DNA from: UMGS363 sp051881775
GTDB taxonomy: Bacteria > Bacillota > Clostridia > Oscillospirales > Ruminococcaceae
Direction of reading: 5' to 3'
DNA: 64,000 nt
NCBI GenBank assembly: GCA_051881775.1
Contig: JBJEQN010000122.1
Location: forward strand, 27,303-91,302
The position numbers and the translations under genes are program-made. Below the pieces are notes generated by a model that ran no database searches, had not been told where the DNA came from, and saw only the letters and a list, made by a program, of their open reading frames with translations. Positions 8,727 to 16,262 of the stretch are shown here, in pieces. Positions within the stretch are counted from its first letter, which is position 1. Each line of letters begins with the position of its first letter.

Positions 8727-8805
8727 GGGCGGATAATATCCGCCCCTACATAAAACTGCGTGTTTTTGCGCATTTATCTTGTAGGGGCGGCTATCATGCC
8801 GCCCG
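8727..8805. repeat. Paired GC-rich palindromic repeat
   Basis: GGGCGGATAATATCCGCCCC at 8727-8746 and GGGGCGGCTATCATGCCGCCC at 8784-8804 are each palindromic and are inverted copies of one another, separated by an AT-rich spacer. The second is followed by GTTTTTGTT and could terminate transcription from the chemotaxis gene. This type of GGGGCGG-ATATC-CCGCCC repeat is widespread in Firmicutes genomes. Confidence 0.7.
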
Positions 8806-8874
8806 TTTTTGTTATAATTTTAATAACGTGCAACAGCTCCGTTTTTTATTGATATGAGTTTGATTTTATTCTGT

Positions 8875-10611
8875 TCAGCCTTGCGTTTGAGCAAGTCCTT
8901 TTTCGGAGAAGGCAAGCATTATACCCGAAAACAGCCAGAACCAGCCGCTTATTGCCGGACTGCTGTCATTTACCGTTCCAAGCAGCAGGAAGGCAGCCAC
9001 TCCAACAAGGAGCCCCACAGATATACAGCTTTTTTCTCGAAGCACATTCTTCAAGCCGGTTTTCAGAACAAGAAAAACAAAGCAGATAAACACGATAAGC
9101 GCCGGAAGTCCGTATGAAGTAAATATCTGAAGATACATACAATGAGGCTTGGATGTGAGTATCATTGCTGTTCCGTGAGTATTCAGCAAACCGACCACAT
9201 CATTATGAGGATAGTAGAACGGGTACTGTCCTGCTCCGAAGCCTTTGAATAAACAATCCTTCAGCAGCGGAACTGTGCTGAGCCAGATATATACTCGTCC
9301 TGTACCGAGCCTATAATATTCCGACAGCTGCGGAAATGCCGGTTTGGTTATGTACCCGAAATAACCGTTTAAACCAATATACTGATAACGGTCGTTTGTT
9401 ATTTCAAAATATATCGGCTCGGCGTAGCCCATATCCAGTATCAGCAGACCGTTTTCGTTTTTGGCTGTTATCATTGAATAGCGTTCGTCTAACAGGGTAA
9501 GACCGTCTTCTGTTTCTATAGCTTCAACGGGGGTACCGTTTTCGCAAAATTCAATATTTCCGTTATCAAGGACCAGTGAAATTTTGCCCGTTTTGCCTGT
9601 AAGCTCAAGCTCGTTTTTCTTTATTTCAATATCGGTAAGTCCGAAGCTGCCCGAGGGATCGTATACACCTGCATTTGTAAGCTCTGATTTGAAATAATCG
9701 GAAAACTGATCGAAGCACAGCAAGCTGTAGATCAGCAGCGGAGATATTGTCAGCGCAATTGCGGCAAGGAGCTGCTTCGGGGATGTTATTTTTCTGACAA
9801 GAGTAAAAATAATGACCGTCAGCAGCGCAAGTATTGAAGCATAAAGCGCAGCGCTGGAATTTGTTCTTACAATGCATAAGAGCAGCATTCCGGTGAGAAC
9901 AAATAAAGCAATGCGCTTTGCCGTCTTTTTTTCTTCAAGGCAAAGAGAAAAAGCAATGGGAAGCAGCACGGTGCAGACTATTCCGCAGTTTGAAGAATTG
10001 CCGAATAAAAGCGCTGAACCGGCTCTTTCATCTGCATAACCGAATAAAGCGGCAGTCACAGGCATATAAAAGATCTCAACAAGCGTCATAACTGCGATCA
10101 GAGAACAAGCTCCGAATACGATCAGCTTTAATGCCGCTCCGGCTTTTTCTCTGAAAAACCGGTTGTATGCCGCCATAAATATGACCGCATAGGAGATCAC
10201 CGCAGCGATACCCTCCAGCTCTGTTGGGAATCCCCACCAGCTTATGTAACCATATTCCGAAAATATCGAGGACACAACAGCCCAAAGTACATATACTCCG
10301 AGAAAGATCAGAGGGAGCCTTATTGACCTGTTGGCAAAAAGCGGCGCTTTAAGCGGAGTGCCGGGGAAGATCCTTTCGCCGATAAAATATAAAATCAGAC
10401 CTGCGCTTAGCACAAGCATAATTATCTCACGGGAAAAAATGCAGCAATCCACATATATTCCGTTGCCGGAAATGAAATATTCGGCAGCGCCTTTAACGGG
10501 AACTTCTGCAGGAAACACAAGTATCACTGACAGAGCAAAATAAAACGATAATATAAGCAGCGGTATCTTTGCATACCGAGGTTCAGCGTATTTCTTTGTT
10601 TTCTTTTTCAT
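8875..10611 (-). CDS. O-antigen ligase/Wzy-like polytopic membrane protein
   Basis: The 578-residue protein has about ten predicted membrane spans. It also has a large non-membrane loop (about residues 305-445) immediately before the conserved segment GRVYIWLSTVPLLKDC...GFGAGQYPFYYPHND, which resembles the O-antigen ligase/WzyC domain (PF04932). Such proteins join or polymerise lipid-linked glycans at the outer face of the membrane. In a Gram-positive-type host it may act on wall polysaccharide or capsule. The loop contains an unusual stretch of short beta-like segments (LELTGKTGKISLVLDNGNIE) not found in the basic family. There is no clear ribosome binding site before ATG 10611, and no glycosyltransferase genes are adjacent. 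The start is preceded by a TGGCAGT...ACTGCCA dyad (10635-10669). Confidence 0.72.
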   Translation of the reverse strand: MKKKTKKYAEPRYAKIPLLILSFYFALSVILVFPAEVPVKGAAEYFISGNGIYVDCCIFSREIIMLVLSAGLILYFIGERIFPGTPLKAPLFANRSIRLPLIFLGVYVLWAVVSSIFSEYGYISWWGFPTELEGIAAVISYAVIFMAAYNRFFREKAGAALKLIVFGACSLIAVMTLVEIFYMPVTAALFGYADERAGSALLFGNSSNCGIVCTVLLPIAFSLCLEEKKTAKRIALFVLTGMLLLCIVRTNSSAALYASILALLTVIIFTLVRKITSPKQLLAAIALTISPLLIYSLLCFDQFSDYFKSELTNAGVYDPSGSFGLTDIEIKKNELELTGKTGKISLVLDNGNIEFCENGTPVEAIETEDGLTLLDERYSMITAKNENGLLILDMGYAEPIYFEITNDRYQYIGLNGYFGYITKPAFPQLSEYYRLGTGRVYIWLSTVPLLKDCLFKGFGAGQYPFYYPHNDVVGLLNTHGTAMILTSKPHCMYLQIFTSYGLPALIVFICFVFLVLKTGLKNVLREKSCISVGLLVGVAAFLLLGTVNDSSPAISGWFWLFSGIMLAFSEKGLAQTQG

Positions 10612-10786
10612 GAACGTTATTCAAGCTATGGCATTGGCAGTTTGGGGGCTTTGCATTTGATACTGCCATATGAACATATCATACACCTTTCTGTATTAAT
10701 TTGACTACTATTATACATTAAATATGATGAAAAGTCAAATTACGGAAAGTGCAAGGCTGCACAAAGCAGGGAAACGGAAATTCTCT
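10612..10786. other. Non-coding junction between chromosome and mobile-element remnant
   Basis: No coding frame is supported here. It holds the TGGCAGT/ACTGCCA dyad (10635-10669) in the leader of the O-antigen-ligase-like gene. TTGACTACT at 10701-10709 is the same nonamer that begins the conserved part of the terminal direct repeats at 11526 and 63978. Confidence 0.45.
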
Positions 10787-10814
10787 TAAAACAGAACAGA
10801 CACCTTGGCTTTAT
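10787..10814 (+). repeat. Decayed copy of the integrase terminator
   Basis: TAAAACAGAACAGACA followed by CTTGGCTTTAT matches 59171-59198, just after the integrase gene, at 25 of 28 positions in the same orientation. At 59.2 kb the sequence is the 5' arm and loop of a perfect terminator; here the 3' arm is degenerate. I read it as the scar of an older related element, though it could also be an attachment-site half. Confidence 0.5.
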
Positions 10815-10834
10815 TGACGGGGTGGATGTTTGGC

Positions 10835-10863
10835 TTTACAGAATCACCTTTTTATGGTATAAT
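10835..10863 (+). promoter_or_regulatory. Predicted extended -10 promoter of the NADAR gene
   Basis: TTTACA (10835-10840), a 17-base spacer and TATAAT (10858-10863) with TGG before it. The ribosome binding site follows 44 bases later. Confidence 0.65.
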
Positions 10864-10919
10864 TATCTCATCGGGTAATTGATAATCGTGAATGGGTAAA
10901 AACAACAAGGAGGTTGTTT

Positions 10920-11408
10920 ATGAGAAACATTGTTTGCTTTCATAATCCGGATGAAATAGACGGCTATTTAAGTAATTGGTATTTGTCAGATTTTATAATA
11001 GACGGAATTAGGTTTACATCCATGGAACAATATATGATGTATCAGAAAGCTATTTTATTTAATGATACTGAAATTGCATCGCAGATTATGGAGACATCAA
11101 ATGTCGGAAAAATCAAATCGTTAGGACGAAGCGTTAGAAATTATAACGAATCCCGGTGGAATGGGATGCGACAGATTATTGTTTATAAGGGATTATTGGA
11201 AAAATTCAGGCAAAACGAAGAGTTATCCGCCAAATTATTATCAACAGATAATAATATTTTGGCTGAATGTGCAGTTCAAGATATTATCTGGGGTATCGGT
11301 AAATCTATGACTGATCCTTGCAGATATAATGTTGAAGAATGGGCAGGAGAAAATTTACTTGGATATTCTCTGATGATGGTCAGAGATGAGCTGCGAAAAA
11401 GCAAATAA
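10920..11408 (+). CDS. NADAR (YbiA-like) domain protein
   Basis: ATG 10920 lies six bases after AAGGAGG and gives a 162-residue protein that is all NADAR domain. Recognisable parts are FHNPDEIDGYLSNWYLSDF, the FTSMEQYMMYQKAILF helix, IKSLGRSVRN, RWNGMRQIIVYKGLLEKF and AECAVQDIIWGIG. YbiA-type proteins hydrolyse N-glycosidic bonds in riboflavin intermediates, and the wider NADAR family acts on ADP-ribose or NAD-derived compounds; several are linked to phage-host conflict. The gene is AT-rich compared with the chromosome and has its own promoter. It lies between a decayed int terminator and the left direct repeat, so it is probably cargo of an older element. Confidence 0.85.
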   Translation: MRNIVCFHNPDEIDGYLSNWYLSDFIIDGIRFTSMEQYMMYQKAILFNDTEIASQIMETSNVGKIKSLGRSVRNYNESRWNGMRQIIVYKGLLEKFRQNEELSAKLLSTDNNILAECAVQDIIWGIGKSMTDPCRYNVEEWAGENLLGYSLMMVRDELRKSK

Positions 11409-11516
11409 ATCAATTATTCTTACTGTCCAACGAAAAAATTGATGTCAATTTATCAAGTAGAAAGAGTTACTAAAGAACAATAAATTTGCATAATATAAGT
11501 GAGTTTTTTTCTGACT

Positions 11517-11548
11517 GACTACTGATTGACTACTTTTCAATTGTAATA
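11517..11548 (+). repeat. Left terminal direct repeat (candidate attL)
   Basis: GACTACTGATTGACTACTTT and the 12 bases after it match 63969-64000 at 30 of 32 positions, and the last 23 bases (11526-11548, beginning TTGACTACTTTTCAATTG) are identical. Two GACTACT heptamers lie 11 bases apart in both copies. This is the best-supported left boundary of the ~52.5-kb element. Confidence 0.6.
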
Positions 11549-11658
11549 AACCCAACGTAGATACGTCATTTCCACACTATTTTTCTGTCGGCTGAATTTT
11601 CTGTACATTATTTGTACCGCCCACAACCCACGCAGAATAGGGGAAATCATGGATTTAA

Positions 11659-11756
11659 ATGCAAAAACCAATAAAAATGAAAGCAAAAAATCTGTACAAA
11701 ATCCATATATGCAAGATTTTGCTTGATTTTTTGTACATTTTTTATTGGTTTTAGCA
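11659..11756. repeat. 98-bp AT-rich nested inverted repeat
   Basis: ATGCAAAAACCAATAAAAA (11659-11677) and TTTTTATTGGTTTTAGCAT (11738-11756) are inverted copies at 18 of 19 positions. Inside, AAGCAAAAAATC (11681-11692) faces GATTTTGCTT (11715-11724). TGTACA-type motifs recur within it. It could be a recombinase or replication site. Confidence 0.55.
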
Positions 11757-11771
11757 TGGAATGGAGAAGCT

Positions 11772-11843
11772 ATGATAAAAGTATTATTCGTATGCCACGG
11801 CAGGAGTTATGGCTGTGAAAGTGTGCTTGAACTAACGGGGTAG
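11772..11843 (+). pseudogene. Short frame resembling the start of a low-molecular-weight tyrosine phosphatase
   Basis: A 23-codon frame with GGAGAAGCT before its ATG reads MIKVLFVCHG and then RSYGC, and soon stops. MIKVLFVCHG is the usual start of LMW protein tyrosine phosphatases up to the catalytic CxG loop, but the following NICRS is absent. It is most likely a gene fragment fused to unrelated sequence, or a chance match over ten residues. Confidence 0.25.
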
Positions 11844-12143
11844 TATTAGGCTGTGTTCGGATAAGTGTTTTTTACACTACTACTGTTAGACTACTTCTGA
11901 GGTGAGTTAAAGTAGTTTGTGTGGGGAGTATCGTTAAATGGTTGATATCGGGAATGCATCCTTGAAGCTATCGTTAATTGAGTTATACATGGGTATTACT
12001 ATGTTCAAGAATTAAAATACAAAAAAGAATTATTGCTGTGATTTTAGCAGGACATGTTTGCTGCAACTTATCATGTGGAGAGTGTCGTGTTGATGTCAAG
12101 GGTTGATAAATAGGGCGTGAAAAGGGCTTGGAATATAGGGATT

Positions 12144-12186
12144 TCCGAGAGTTGAGGTTAGAGTTTCGACTCTCGGATTTTTTCGT
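12144..12186 (+). terminator. Rho-independent terminator in the left end
   Basis: TCCGAGAGT (12144-12152) pairs perfectly with ACTCTCGGA (12169-12177), followed by TTTTTTCGTTT. No gene is visible before it, so it may insulate the following operon from outside transcription. Confidence 0.7.
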
Positions 12187-12293
12187 TTTATGCAGAACCA
12201 AACATATCCACAATTGGCTTGCCACAAGGGTGAGTTGACAGAATTGAAAATGTGTAGGTTGTGGAGATAGGATTGTTGTAAAAATGAATTGAT

Positions 12294-12323
12294 ATTCATA
12301 CCAATTCATATCAATTCATATTA
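12294..12323 (+). promoter_or_regulatory. Three tandem 10-bp repeats (candidate operator)
   Basis: ATTCATACCA, ATTCATATCA and ATTCATATTA lie head to tail and end five bases before the -35 box at 12329. The 10-base period puts the units on one face of the helix. They are a natural binding array for the small HTH protein encoded next. Confidence 0.6.
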
Positions 12324-12328
12324 AATCG

Positions 12329-12357
12329 TTGAAAAAGACATAGAAGCATGGTAAAAT
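12329..12357 (+). promoter_or_regulatory. Predicted promoter of the methyltransferase operon
   Basis: TTGAAA (12329-12334) and TAAAAT (12352-12357) with a 17-base spacer and TGG in front of the -10 hexamer. Confidence 0.6.
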
Positions 12358-12400
12358 GCATAAGAGTACAGACTCGAAGAGTGTACGAGGAGATTTTGAT

Positions 12401-12595
12401 ATGACTATAGAAAATAATGATAAATGGATAAACCTTGAGGAAGCTGCTGATTACTTAAGTGTAAATAAAGACACTATACGAAATTGGATTAGAAAAGATA
12501 CAGGGATTCCTGCACATAAAATAGGGAAACTGTGGAAGTTCAAAAAATCAGAATTAGACGATTGGGTAAAAAGTGGCAAAAGTGCCATAAGATGA
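12401..12595 (+). CDS. Small HTH DNA-binding protein (excisionase-type helix-turn-helix)
   Basis: ATG 12401 follows ACGAGGAGA by eight bases and gives 64 residues (MTIENNDKWINLEEAADYL). An in-frame ATG at 12356 has no ribosome binding site. The fold is the winged HTH_17/MerR-like type: NLEEAADYLSVNKDTIRNWI forms the HTH and HKIGKLWKFKKSELDDWV the wing and C-terminal helix. In restriction-modification loci such proteins act as controllers of methyltransferase and endonuclease expression. The gene is first in the operon, 22 bases before the first methyltransferase, and directly follows a three-unit repeat array that may be its own operator. Confidence 0.8.
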   Translation: MTIENNDKWINLEEAADYLSVNKDTIRNWIRKDTGIPAHKIGKLWKFKKSELDDWVKSGKSAIR

Positions 12596-12617
12596 AATAG
12601 GAGAATATAGAGAGTTT

Positions 12618-13733
12618 ATGTTAAAAGTGTTTGAGGCATTTGCAGGTTACGGAAGCCAGAGAATGGCTTTAAGAAATATTGGTATAGACTTTGAAGTGGT
12701 GGGAATATCAGAAATTGAAGGAGACGTACTTCTATCTTATGCTGCAATTCATAGTGAATTTTTGGAACTGCGAAAGGAAATAGAAAAATATGTTCCTGAA
12801 GATAAAGAAGAAATGATTTCTTATCTTGAAGAAATAAACGTTCCTTTGGATTACAAGACATTTGAAAACAAAGCTAGAAAACTAAAACTTCCTAAGTTGC
12901 AGGATATGTATCTTGCAAATAAACTGATAAAGAATTATGGGGATATACAGTTAATAAATCCTGACAAATTACCAGATTTCGATTTGTTTACGTATTCTTT
13001 TCCGTGTCAAGATATTTCGGTAGCTGGATACCAACATGGATTAAATGAAGACTCTGGAACTAGATCATCATTGCTTTGGGAATGTTGTAAGATTATTGAA
13101 GCAAAGAAGCCAAAGTACTTAATGATGGAAAATGTAAAAAATCTTGTGGGATGTAATCACAAAGCTAATTTTTTGAAATTCTTAGATTATTTAGAGTCAC
13201 TGGGATATAAGAATAGTTGGGCGATTTTGAATGCTAGGGATTATGGGACACCTCAAAATAGGGAGCGTGTTTTCTGTATAAGTGAGATGAATGGTACAAG
13301 GGAGTTTGAGTTTCCTGAACCTACTGAACTTAAATTCAAATTATATGATATACTTGAAACAAATGTTGATGAGAGATATTATTTGAAAAACGGACAGTTA
13401 TTGGATAAGCCTATTGAACAGGATTATAGCTATTGCTTGGATTCGAATTATTGGAAAGGAGTTACTCTGAAGTCATTCCTAGAAAAGCACAGAAGACAGT
13501 TGGTAACTGATAAAATCGATGAAAATGGGAAGTATGTCCCTAGAAGATTGACTCCTAAAGAGACTTGGAGGCTTATGGGAGTTTCCGAAACGGATATTGA
13601 AAAAGCAAGTCAATTGATAAGCCAAACCAGTTTATATAAACAGTCTGGTAATAGTATTGTTGTTTCCGTTTTAGAAGCTGTCTTTAAAAAATGGTTTGTC
13701 GATTCAACAGATGGAAAGGTGGAGACAGTATGA
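12618..13733 (+). CDS. DNA (cytosine-5) methyltransferase, first of a pair
   Basis: This 371-residue enzyme transfers a methyl group from AdoMet to C5 of cytosine in a specific site, protecting host DNA. It shows motif I FEAFAGYGSQ, the catalytic Cys130 in YSFPCQDISVAG, MMENVKNL (motif VI, about residue 170), the NARDYGTPQNRER motif VIII and a C-terminal QSGNSIVVSVLEAV motif X. An acidic/lysine-rich insertion lies between motifs I and IV (residues 45-115). It overlaps the second methyltransferase by four bases (ATGA). Two cytosine-5 enzymes, a small HTH gene and a 272-residue endonuclease resemble the known lactococcal ScrFI gene set, which recognises CCNGG; that specificity is inference here. 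Confidence 0.92.
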   Translation: MLKVFEAFAGYGSQRMALRNIGIDFEVVGISEIEGDVLLSYAAIHSEFLELRKEIEKYVPEDKEEMISYLEEINVPLDYKTFENKARKLKLPKLQDMYLANKLIKNYGDIQLINPDKLPDFDLFTYSFPCQDISVAGYQHGLNEDSGTRSSLLWECCKIIEAKKPKYLMMENVKNLVGCNHKANFLKFLDYLESLGYKNSWAILNARDYGTPQNRERVFCISEMNGTREFEFPEPTELKFKLYDILETNVDERYYLKNGQLLDKPIEQDYSYCLDSNYWKGVTLKSFLEKHRRQLVTDKIDENGKYVPRRLTPKETWRLMGVSETDIEKASQLISQTSLYKQSGNSIVVSVLEAVFKKWFVDSTDGKVETV

Positions 13734-14887
13734 GTAGAGCTGAAGAAATAACCGCTGTAAGAAATAAACTTGGTATCACGAGAAAAGAGTTCTCTGATGC
13801 TTTAAGTTTGGAGAAAGACCAAGAGAAATATTTAAAAGATTGGGAAACTGGAGTGCTAGAGGTACCAGAAGAAATATACAATAGAATTATGTCTTTTCCA
13901 ACAGAACCACCATTTAAAAATAGACCATTAGACGAGTGCAGATTTAAGCAAATAGATTTGTTTGCAGGTATTGGTGGTATTCGTCAAGCGTTTCAAAGAC
14001 ATGGTGGCTATACTGTATATTCGTCAGAGTGGGATAAATTTGCACAAAAAACCTACAGAATAAACTATGGCGAAACGCCCGATGGAGATATTACATTAGT
14101 GGATGAAAATGAAATACCGGACCATGATATTCTATTAGGTGGCTTTCCATGTCAGCCTTTTTCACAGGCGGGGCTACACAAAGGTTTTGATGATGCTCGT
14201 GGTACCTTATTTTTTGATGTTGCAAGAATAATTAAAGCTAAAAGACCTAAAGCTTTTTTGTTGGAAAATGTAAAGCAGTTGCGAGGTCACGATAAAGGTA
14301 AAACACTTGAGGTTATATTATCTGTTTTAAATGAGTTGAATTACTATGTTCCAGATCCACAGATACTTAATGCTTATCATTTTGGGACACCGCAAAATCG
14401 TGAGCGAATCATTATTGTCGGTTTTAATAAAGATTATTTGCCAGAAAACTATGAAGAATTTAAGTATCCCGAAGGTCGAATTGATGATGAGGTATGTGTA
14501 GGTAATATTTTAGAAGAAAATGTAAGCGACAAATATACAATTTCTGATAAGTTATATGAGGGACACATAGCACGTAAGAAAATGCACAAATCCAAAGGCA
14601 ACGGGTTTGGATTTTGTTTGTTTAATAAGGATAGCAAGTACACAAGCACTATCAGTGCAAGATACTATAAGGATGGTAGCGAAGCATTGATTGAACAAGA
14701 AGGTAAAAATCCGAGAATGCTTACGCCAAGAGAATGTGCAAGATTGCAAGGTTTCCCAGATGAATTTATCATTCCAGTATCAAATGCCCGTTCATACAAG
14801 CAATTTGGGAACTCTGTGTGCATCCCTGTAATTGAGGCAGTCGCAAAGGCTATGCTTGAATACTTAGGAAAATATAATATTTTGTAA
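13730..14887 (+). CDS. DNA (cytosine-5) methyltransferase with N-terminal HTH, second of a pair
   Basis: ATG 13730 overlaps the preceding stop, with AAAGGTGGAGA upstream, and gives 385 residues. The first ~45 residues form a Cro-like HTH (VRNKLGITRKEFSDALSL), as in Dcm/EcoRII-type enzymes where it serves autorepression. The catalytic domain has DLFAGIGGIRQAF (motif I), GGFPCQPFSQAG with Cys141, LLENVKQLRGHD, GTPQNRERI and FGNSVCIPVIEAVA. It probably methylates the same or an overlapping site on the other strand or sub-site from its partner. Why two cytosine enzymes are kept cannot be read from sequence, but paired enzymes are typical of ScrFI-like systems. Confidence 0.93.
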   Translation: MSRAEEITAVRNKLGITRKEFSDALSLEKDQEKYLKDWETGVLEVPEEIYNRIMSFPTEPPFKNRPLDECRFKQIDLFAGIGGIRQAFQRHGGYTVYSSEWDKFAQKTYRINYGETPDGDITLVDENEIPDHDILLGGFPCQPFSQAGLHKGFDDARGTLFFDVARIIKAKRPKAFLLENVKQLRGHDKGKTLEVILSVLNELNYYVPDPQILNAYHFGTPQNRERIIIVGFNKDYLPENYEEFKYPEGRIDDEVCVGNILEENVSDKYTISDKLYEGHIARKKMHKSKGNGFGFCLFNKDSKYTSTISARYYKDGSEALIEQEGKNPRMLTPRECARLQGFPDEFIIPVSNARSYKQFGNSVCIPVIEAVAKAMLEYLGKYNIL

Positions 14888-14900
14888 GGAGCTGCCACAC

Positions 14901-15368
14901 ATGAGAATAATGTTGTTAAGTTTTAAACCTGAGATATATGAGAAAATATATACCGGAATAAAAATATTTGAACACAGAAGGAATTTTCCTGATGAGCCAG
15001 TAAAGGCATATATGTATGTCAGTAAACCAGTAAGAGCAATTAAGGGTATTGTTTACCTCAATAATCGGCACATTATAACTGATTGGGAAAAAGATTTTTC
15101 ATTTGATCCTGATGCTATCAATAGAATTAAAGAATACGAAAAGTCATACCGTTATGCTATGGAAATATCTGAATTTAAGGAAACAACAGAAATAAGGTTA
15201 GACGATATTAAGAGCGATTTCCCAAAGTTTGTTGTGCCGCAAAGTTATATTTACTTGGATAATAAACCAGAACTTTTACAATACATTGAAAGTAAAATCG
15301 AAATTAAAGGGAAAAATATTAAACATGATTTTTCTTATGTTACATCTGAACAGATTTGTGTTCATTAA
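14901..15368 (+). CDS. ASCH/PUA-like domain protein
   Basis: A 155-residue protein begins MRIMLLSFKPEIYEKIYTGI and continues with FEHRRNFPDEPVKAYMYVSK and IKGIVYL. This is the arrangement of ASCH-type beta-barrels (LLSIKP...I..G.K..E.R), a PUA-related fold that binds RNA or modified bases. The pocket-facing Lys and Glu-Arg residues of that signature are present. It is the last gene of the methyltransferase operon (AAGGAG nine bases before ATG 14901) and ends at a shared terminator. ASCH and EVE relatives are linked to reading of modified cytosine, so a role as reader or modulator of the neighbouring methylation is plausible but unproven. Confidence 0.55.
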   Translation: MRIMLLSFKPEIYEKIYTGIKIFEHRRNFPDEPVKAYMYVSKPVRAIKGIVYLNNRHIITDWEKDFSFDPDAINRIKEYEKSYRYAMEISEFKETTEIRLDDIKSDFPKFVVPQSYIYLDNKPELLQYIESKIEIKGKNIKHDFSYVTSEQICVH

Positions 15369-15370
15369 TA

Positions 15371-15407
15371 AAAATGGACGGAGTGCAAATTGCTTCCGTC
15401 CATTTTT
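15371..15407. terminator. Bidirectional terminator between convergent restriction-modification operons
   Basis: AAAATGGACGG (15371-15381) pairs with CCGTCCATTTT (15396-15406) around the loop AGTGCAAATTGCTT. T-runs lie on both sides. Confidence 0.9.
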
Positions 15408-15427
15408 CTAAGCTATCTTTACTGATA

Positions 15428-16246
15428 TTATTGGTATTCTTCAATAATAAGGCTATCCCAAATACTGTTGTTCATTCTCCATTCTTGGTAAGGTCTATTA
15501 TTTCCCGTGTGCATCCCACTATCAAAAAAAGCTAGTCCCTGTTCAACAAGAAAAAGAAAATCATCATAACTTACCGGATTTCCAAAGCAAATTTTAACAT
15601 ATCTTCCTTGTGCGTCAGTTTTACAAGTGAACCAGCCGTTATCGTTAAATTTGTCTTCAACTCGTTCTCTCATACATTTATCAGTTTTTCTTCTACGTAT
15701 CCCAGTATATGTATCTCCGTACCATCTAGCAATAACCAAATTATCTTTTTGAAGTTCTTTTGGAATTATTAAAGCTTTATTTGGTCTACGGTCCATAGTG
15801 TAAGAATAAACAGCAACAATATCTCGATTGCCATTCTCAATAAATAATTTTTGACCAAATTCATTATAATCACTTATTTTGGGGCAAGCTTCTCCAGACC
15901 AAGAAAATCTTCCGGCAACTCGTTCACTGTTTTTACCAAAAATTGAAAGAAACACGTCTCTTTTGGCTACTCTTGAGGCACCTCTGAAAATGTGTGCAAA
16001 TTCAGGTAGGTCATAGATATACACATTTGCAGACCAATCACCAAAAGTAGTTTTTGATGTTGTTTCATTTTTTAATTCATATCCCATAATATCTGGTTCA
16101 TTATCTCCGTTGTGGATTATTCCGAACTGTTCTTCAAGCCAATGACCATATTTGCCATCATGACCTGAGTTTTTACCATCAACGTTAGGACGTTTTCCCA
16201 AAACATTTCTTCTGAATAATTCAATTATTTGTTCTTTTGCTGTCAT
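15428..16246 (-). CDS. MvaI/BcnI-family type II restriction endonuclease
   Basis: The 272-residue protein matches the MvaI/BcnI/ScrFI endonuclease group in length and signature. The N-terminus has GKNSGHDGKYGHWLEEQFGI (the glycine-rich helix with the first acidic residues), then PDIMGYELKN, which supplies Asp52, Glu57 and Lys59 of the PD-(D/E)XK-type centre. These monomeric enzymes cut CC(N/W/S)GG-type sites by sequential nicking. Cognate protection would come from the two cytosine-5 methyltransferases that converge on it. It is the last gene of a five-gene minus-strand operon, 16 bases after the glycosylase gene. The exact site cannot be deduced from sequence. Confidence 0.8.
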   Translation of the reverse strand: MTAKEQIIELFRRNVLGKRPNVDGKNSGHDGKYGHWLEEQFGIIHNGDNEPDIMGYELKNETTSKTTFGDWSANVYIYDLPEFAHIFRGASRVAKRDVFLSIFGKNSERVAGRFSWSGEACPKISDYNEFGQKLFIENGNRDIVAVYSYTMDRRPNKALIIPKELQKDNLVIARWYGDTYTGIRRRKTDKCMRERVEDKFNDNGWFTCKTDAQGRYVKICFGNPVSYDDFLFLVEQGLAFFDSGMHTGNNRPYQEWRMNNSIWDSLIIEEYQ

Positions 16247-16262
16247 ATAAATACCTTCTTTC

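Larger units (their letters stand above)
11549..12293. other. Non-coding left end of the element
   Basis: This stretch has no convincing gene. It contains the AT-rich dyad at 11659-11756, a short LMW-phosphatase-like frame at 11772-11843 and a further GACTACT (11889-11895) facing an inverted AAGTAGT (11910-11916). A terminator-like hairpin lies at 12144-12186. Its composition and dyads suit the regulatory and recombination end of a mobile element. Confidence 0.5.

Noticed and set aside
11772..11843. Element insertion into a phosphatase gene
   Set aside because: Only ten residues match and the rest of the phosphatase is absent on either side, so disruption by this element cannot be claimed.
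11983..12309. Minus-strand open frame of 108 codons in the left end
   Set aside because: No ribosome binding site, low-complexity composition, and it crosses the terminator at 12144-12186 and the operator repeats.
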